Source: Chondrilla cf. caribensis
Taxonomy: Eukaryota > Porifera > Demospongiae > Chondrillida > Chondrillidae
DNA length: 12,500 bases
Direction: 5' to 3'
Assembly (NCBI GenBank): GCA_964020155.1
Contig: OZ026548.1
Span: 435,001-447,500, forward strand
A model generated the notes under the pieces. That model was not told where the DNA came from, ran no database searches, and was given only the letters and a program-made list of their open reading frames with translations. Shown here piece by piece: positions 7,957-12,500 of the stretch (the first letter of the stretch is position 1; each line of letters begins with the position of its first letter). A program made the translations under genes and the position numbers.

Positions 7957-8436
7957 GCTGCAATTTGCGAACCAACGACGAACAAAGAACTCACATCGAC
8001 ACGGCTACTTATAAGGGCTTCGAGGGTTATGGGCAATCTTGGCGCTTAAAATTTACCGCGCTTGAGGATGTGTGAGCACGTGATTTTAAGAAACCCCCTT
8101 CTTCTAATTTTGAATGCATTTTACCTAATATGGTTATAATGATGTATTCTCTATTTTTAGTATGACGTATTCCGATTGCGAATACGGGGCAGTCTCTTAG
8201 GAAAGAACTTGAAAAATTTCGTTTTATATTGTCTAGTTCGTGTGTCCGAACTGATCCTTCACATTTAGTTATGGTGTTTTTCTAATATTGGTATGTGTGT
8301 GCCTTGTTAGGAACTACTGGAGTCTAACAAGTACTGAATTATTCGTATTTGATCCTAATACCAGTCATTATTGTGGATTATTCTGCATAATATTCTCGTT
8401 GTATACAGTTATTACAAGTTGCCTGCTTTTAAAAAG
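7957..8436. promoter_or_regulatory. Divergent intergenic region between F-box gene and BCAS3
   Basis: 480 bp between two start codons. On the F-box side there is a TATA-like CTTATAAG at 8008-8015, about 55 bp upstream of that ATG, and an E2F-like TTGGCGC at 8039-8045. An E-box CACGTG is at 8077-8082; read on the minus strand it is TCACGTG, the M-box core of MiT/TFE factors. A CRE half site TGACGTA is at 8163-8169. Two short perfect inverted repeats, GTATTC/GAATAC (8167-8185) and AGTTCG/CGAACT (8235-8252), lie on the BCAS3 side. Only the motifs are seen; their use is inferred. No coding exon is evident here. Confidence 0.4.

Positions 8437-12500
<4,064 letters not shown>

Noticed and set aside
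8167..8252. Two 6-bp inverted repeats as operator-like sites or a structured RNA
   Set aside because: Arms this short are expected by chance in 480 bp and no related motif occurs elsewhere in the region.

Overview
The window is from a compact animal nuclear genome. Three of the four genes have short introns (76 to about 430 bp) with canonical GT..AG boundaries. Two genes belong to families I recognise by sequence, BCAS3 and TEDC1 (a centriole/tubulin factor). Introns and even coding exons are loaded with microsatellites and minisatellites. Gene density, intron size and repeat content suggest an early-branching marine invertebrate such as a demosponge; that placement is a guess from style, not a proven assignment.

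Layout: four genes in strictly alternating orientation. (1) Minus strand, 350-5254 and possibly running off the left edge: a large proline-rich scaffold of at least 1338 residues with a C-terminal SAM domain, in four visible exons; it carries four different in-frame coding minisatellites. (2) Plus strand, 5271-6548: an intronless TEDC1 homologue, head-to-head with gene 1. The two best start codons are only about 20 bp apart and a perfect CRE palindrome (TGACGTCA) lies between them. (3) Minus strand, 7055-7956: a 230-residue F-box protein in four exons, convergent with TEDC1; its C-terminus (SRLKRL) resembles the LRRL tail of Emi1/UBE2S. (4) Plus strand, 8437 to beyond the right edge: the N-terminal WD40-propeller part of BCAS3, 12 exons joined with consistent phase, divergent from gene 3 across a 480-bp intergenic region with TATA-like, E2F-like and E-box motifs.

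There is no sign of a shared pathway among the four genes. TEDC1 (centriole triplet microtubules), BCAS3 (phosphoinositide binding, autophagosome and cytoskeleton), the SAM scaffold (probably cortical cytoskeleton) and the F-box protein (SCF ubiquitin ligase, possibly APC/C-linked) are neighbours through compact divergent promoters. I found no mobile-element gene, viral gene, tRNA, rRNA or CRISPR array. The most unusual signals are the four expanded coding repeats in one exon-rich gene, the (GT)n tracts placed directly at 5' splice sites of several introns (twice forming the donor itself), the nearly zero-length divergent promoter, and the Emi-like tail on an F-box protein that lacks the zinc-binding region.
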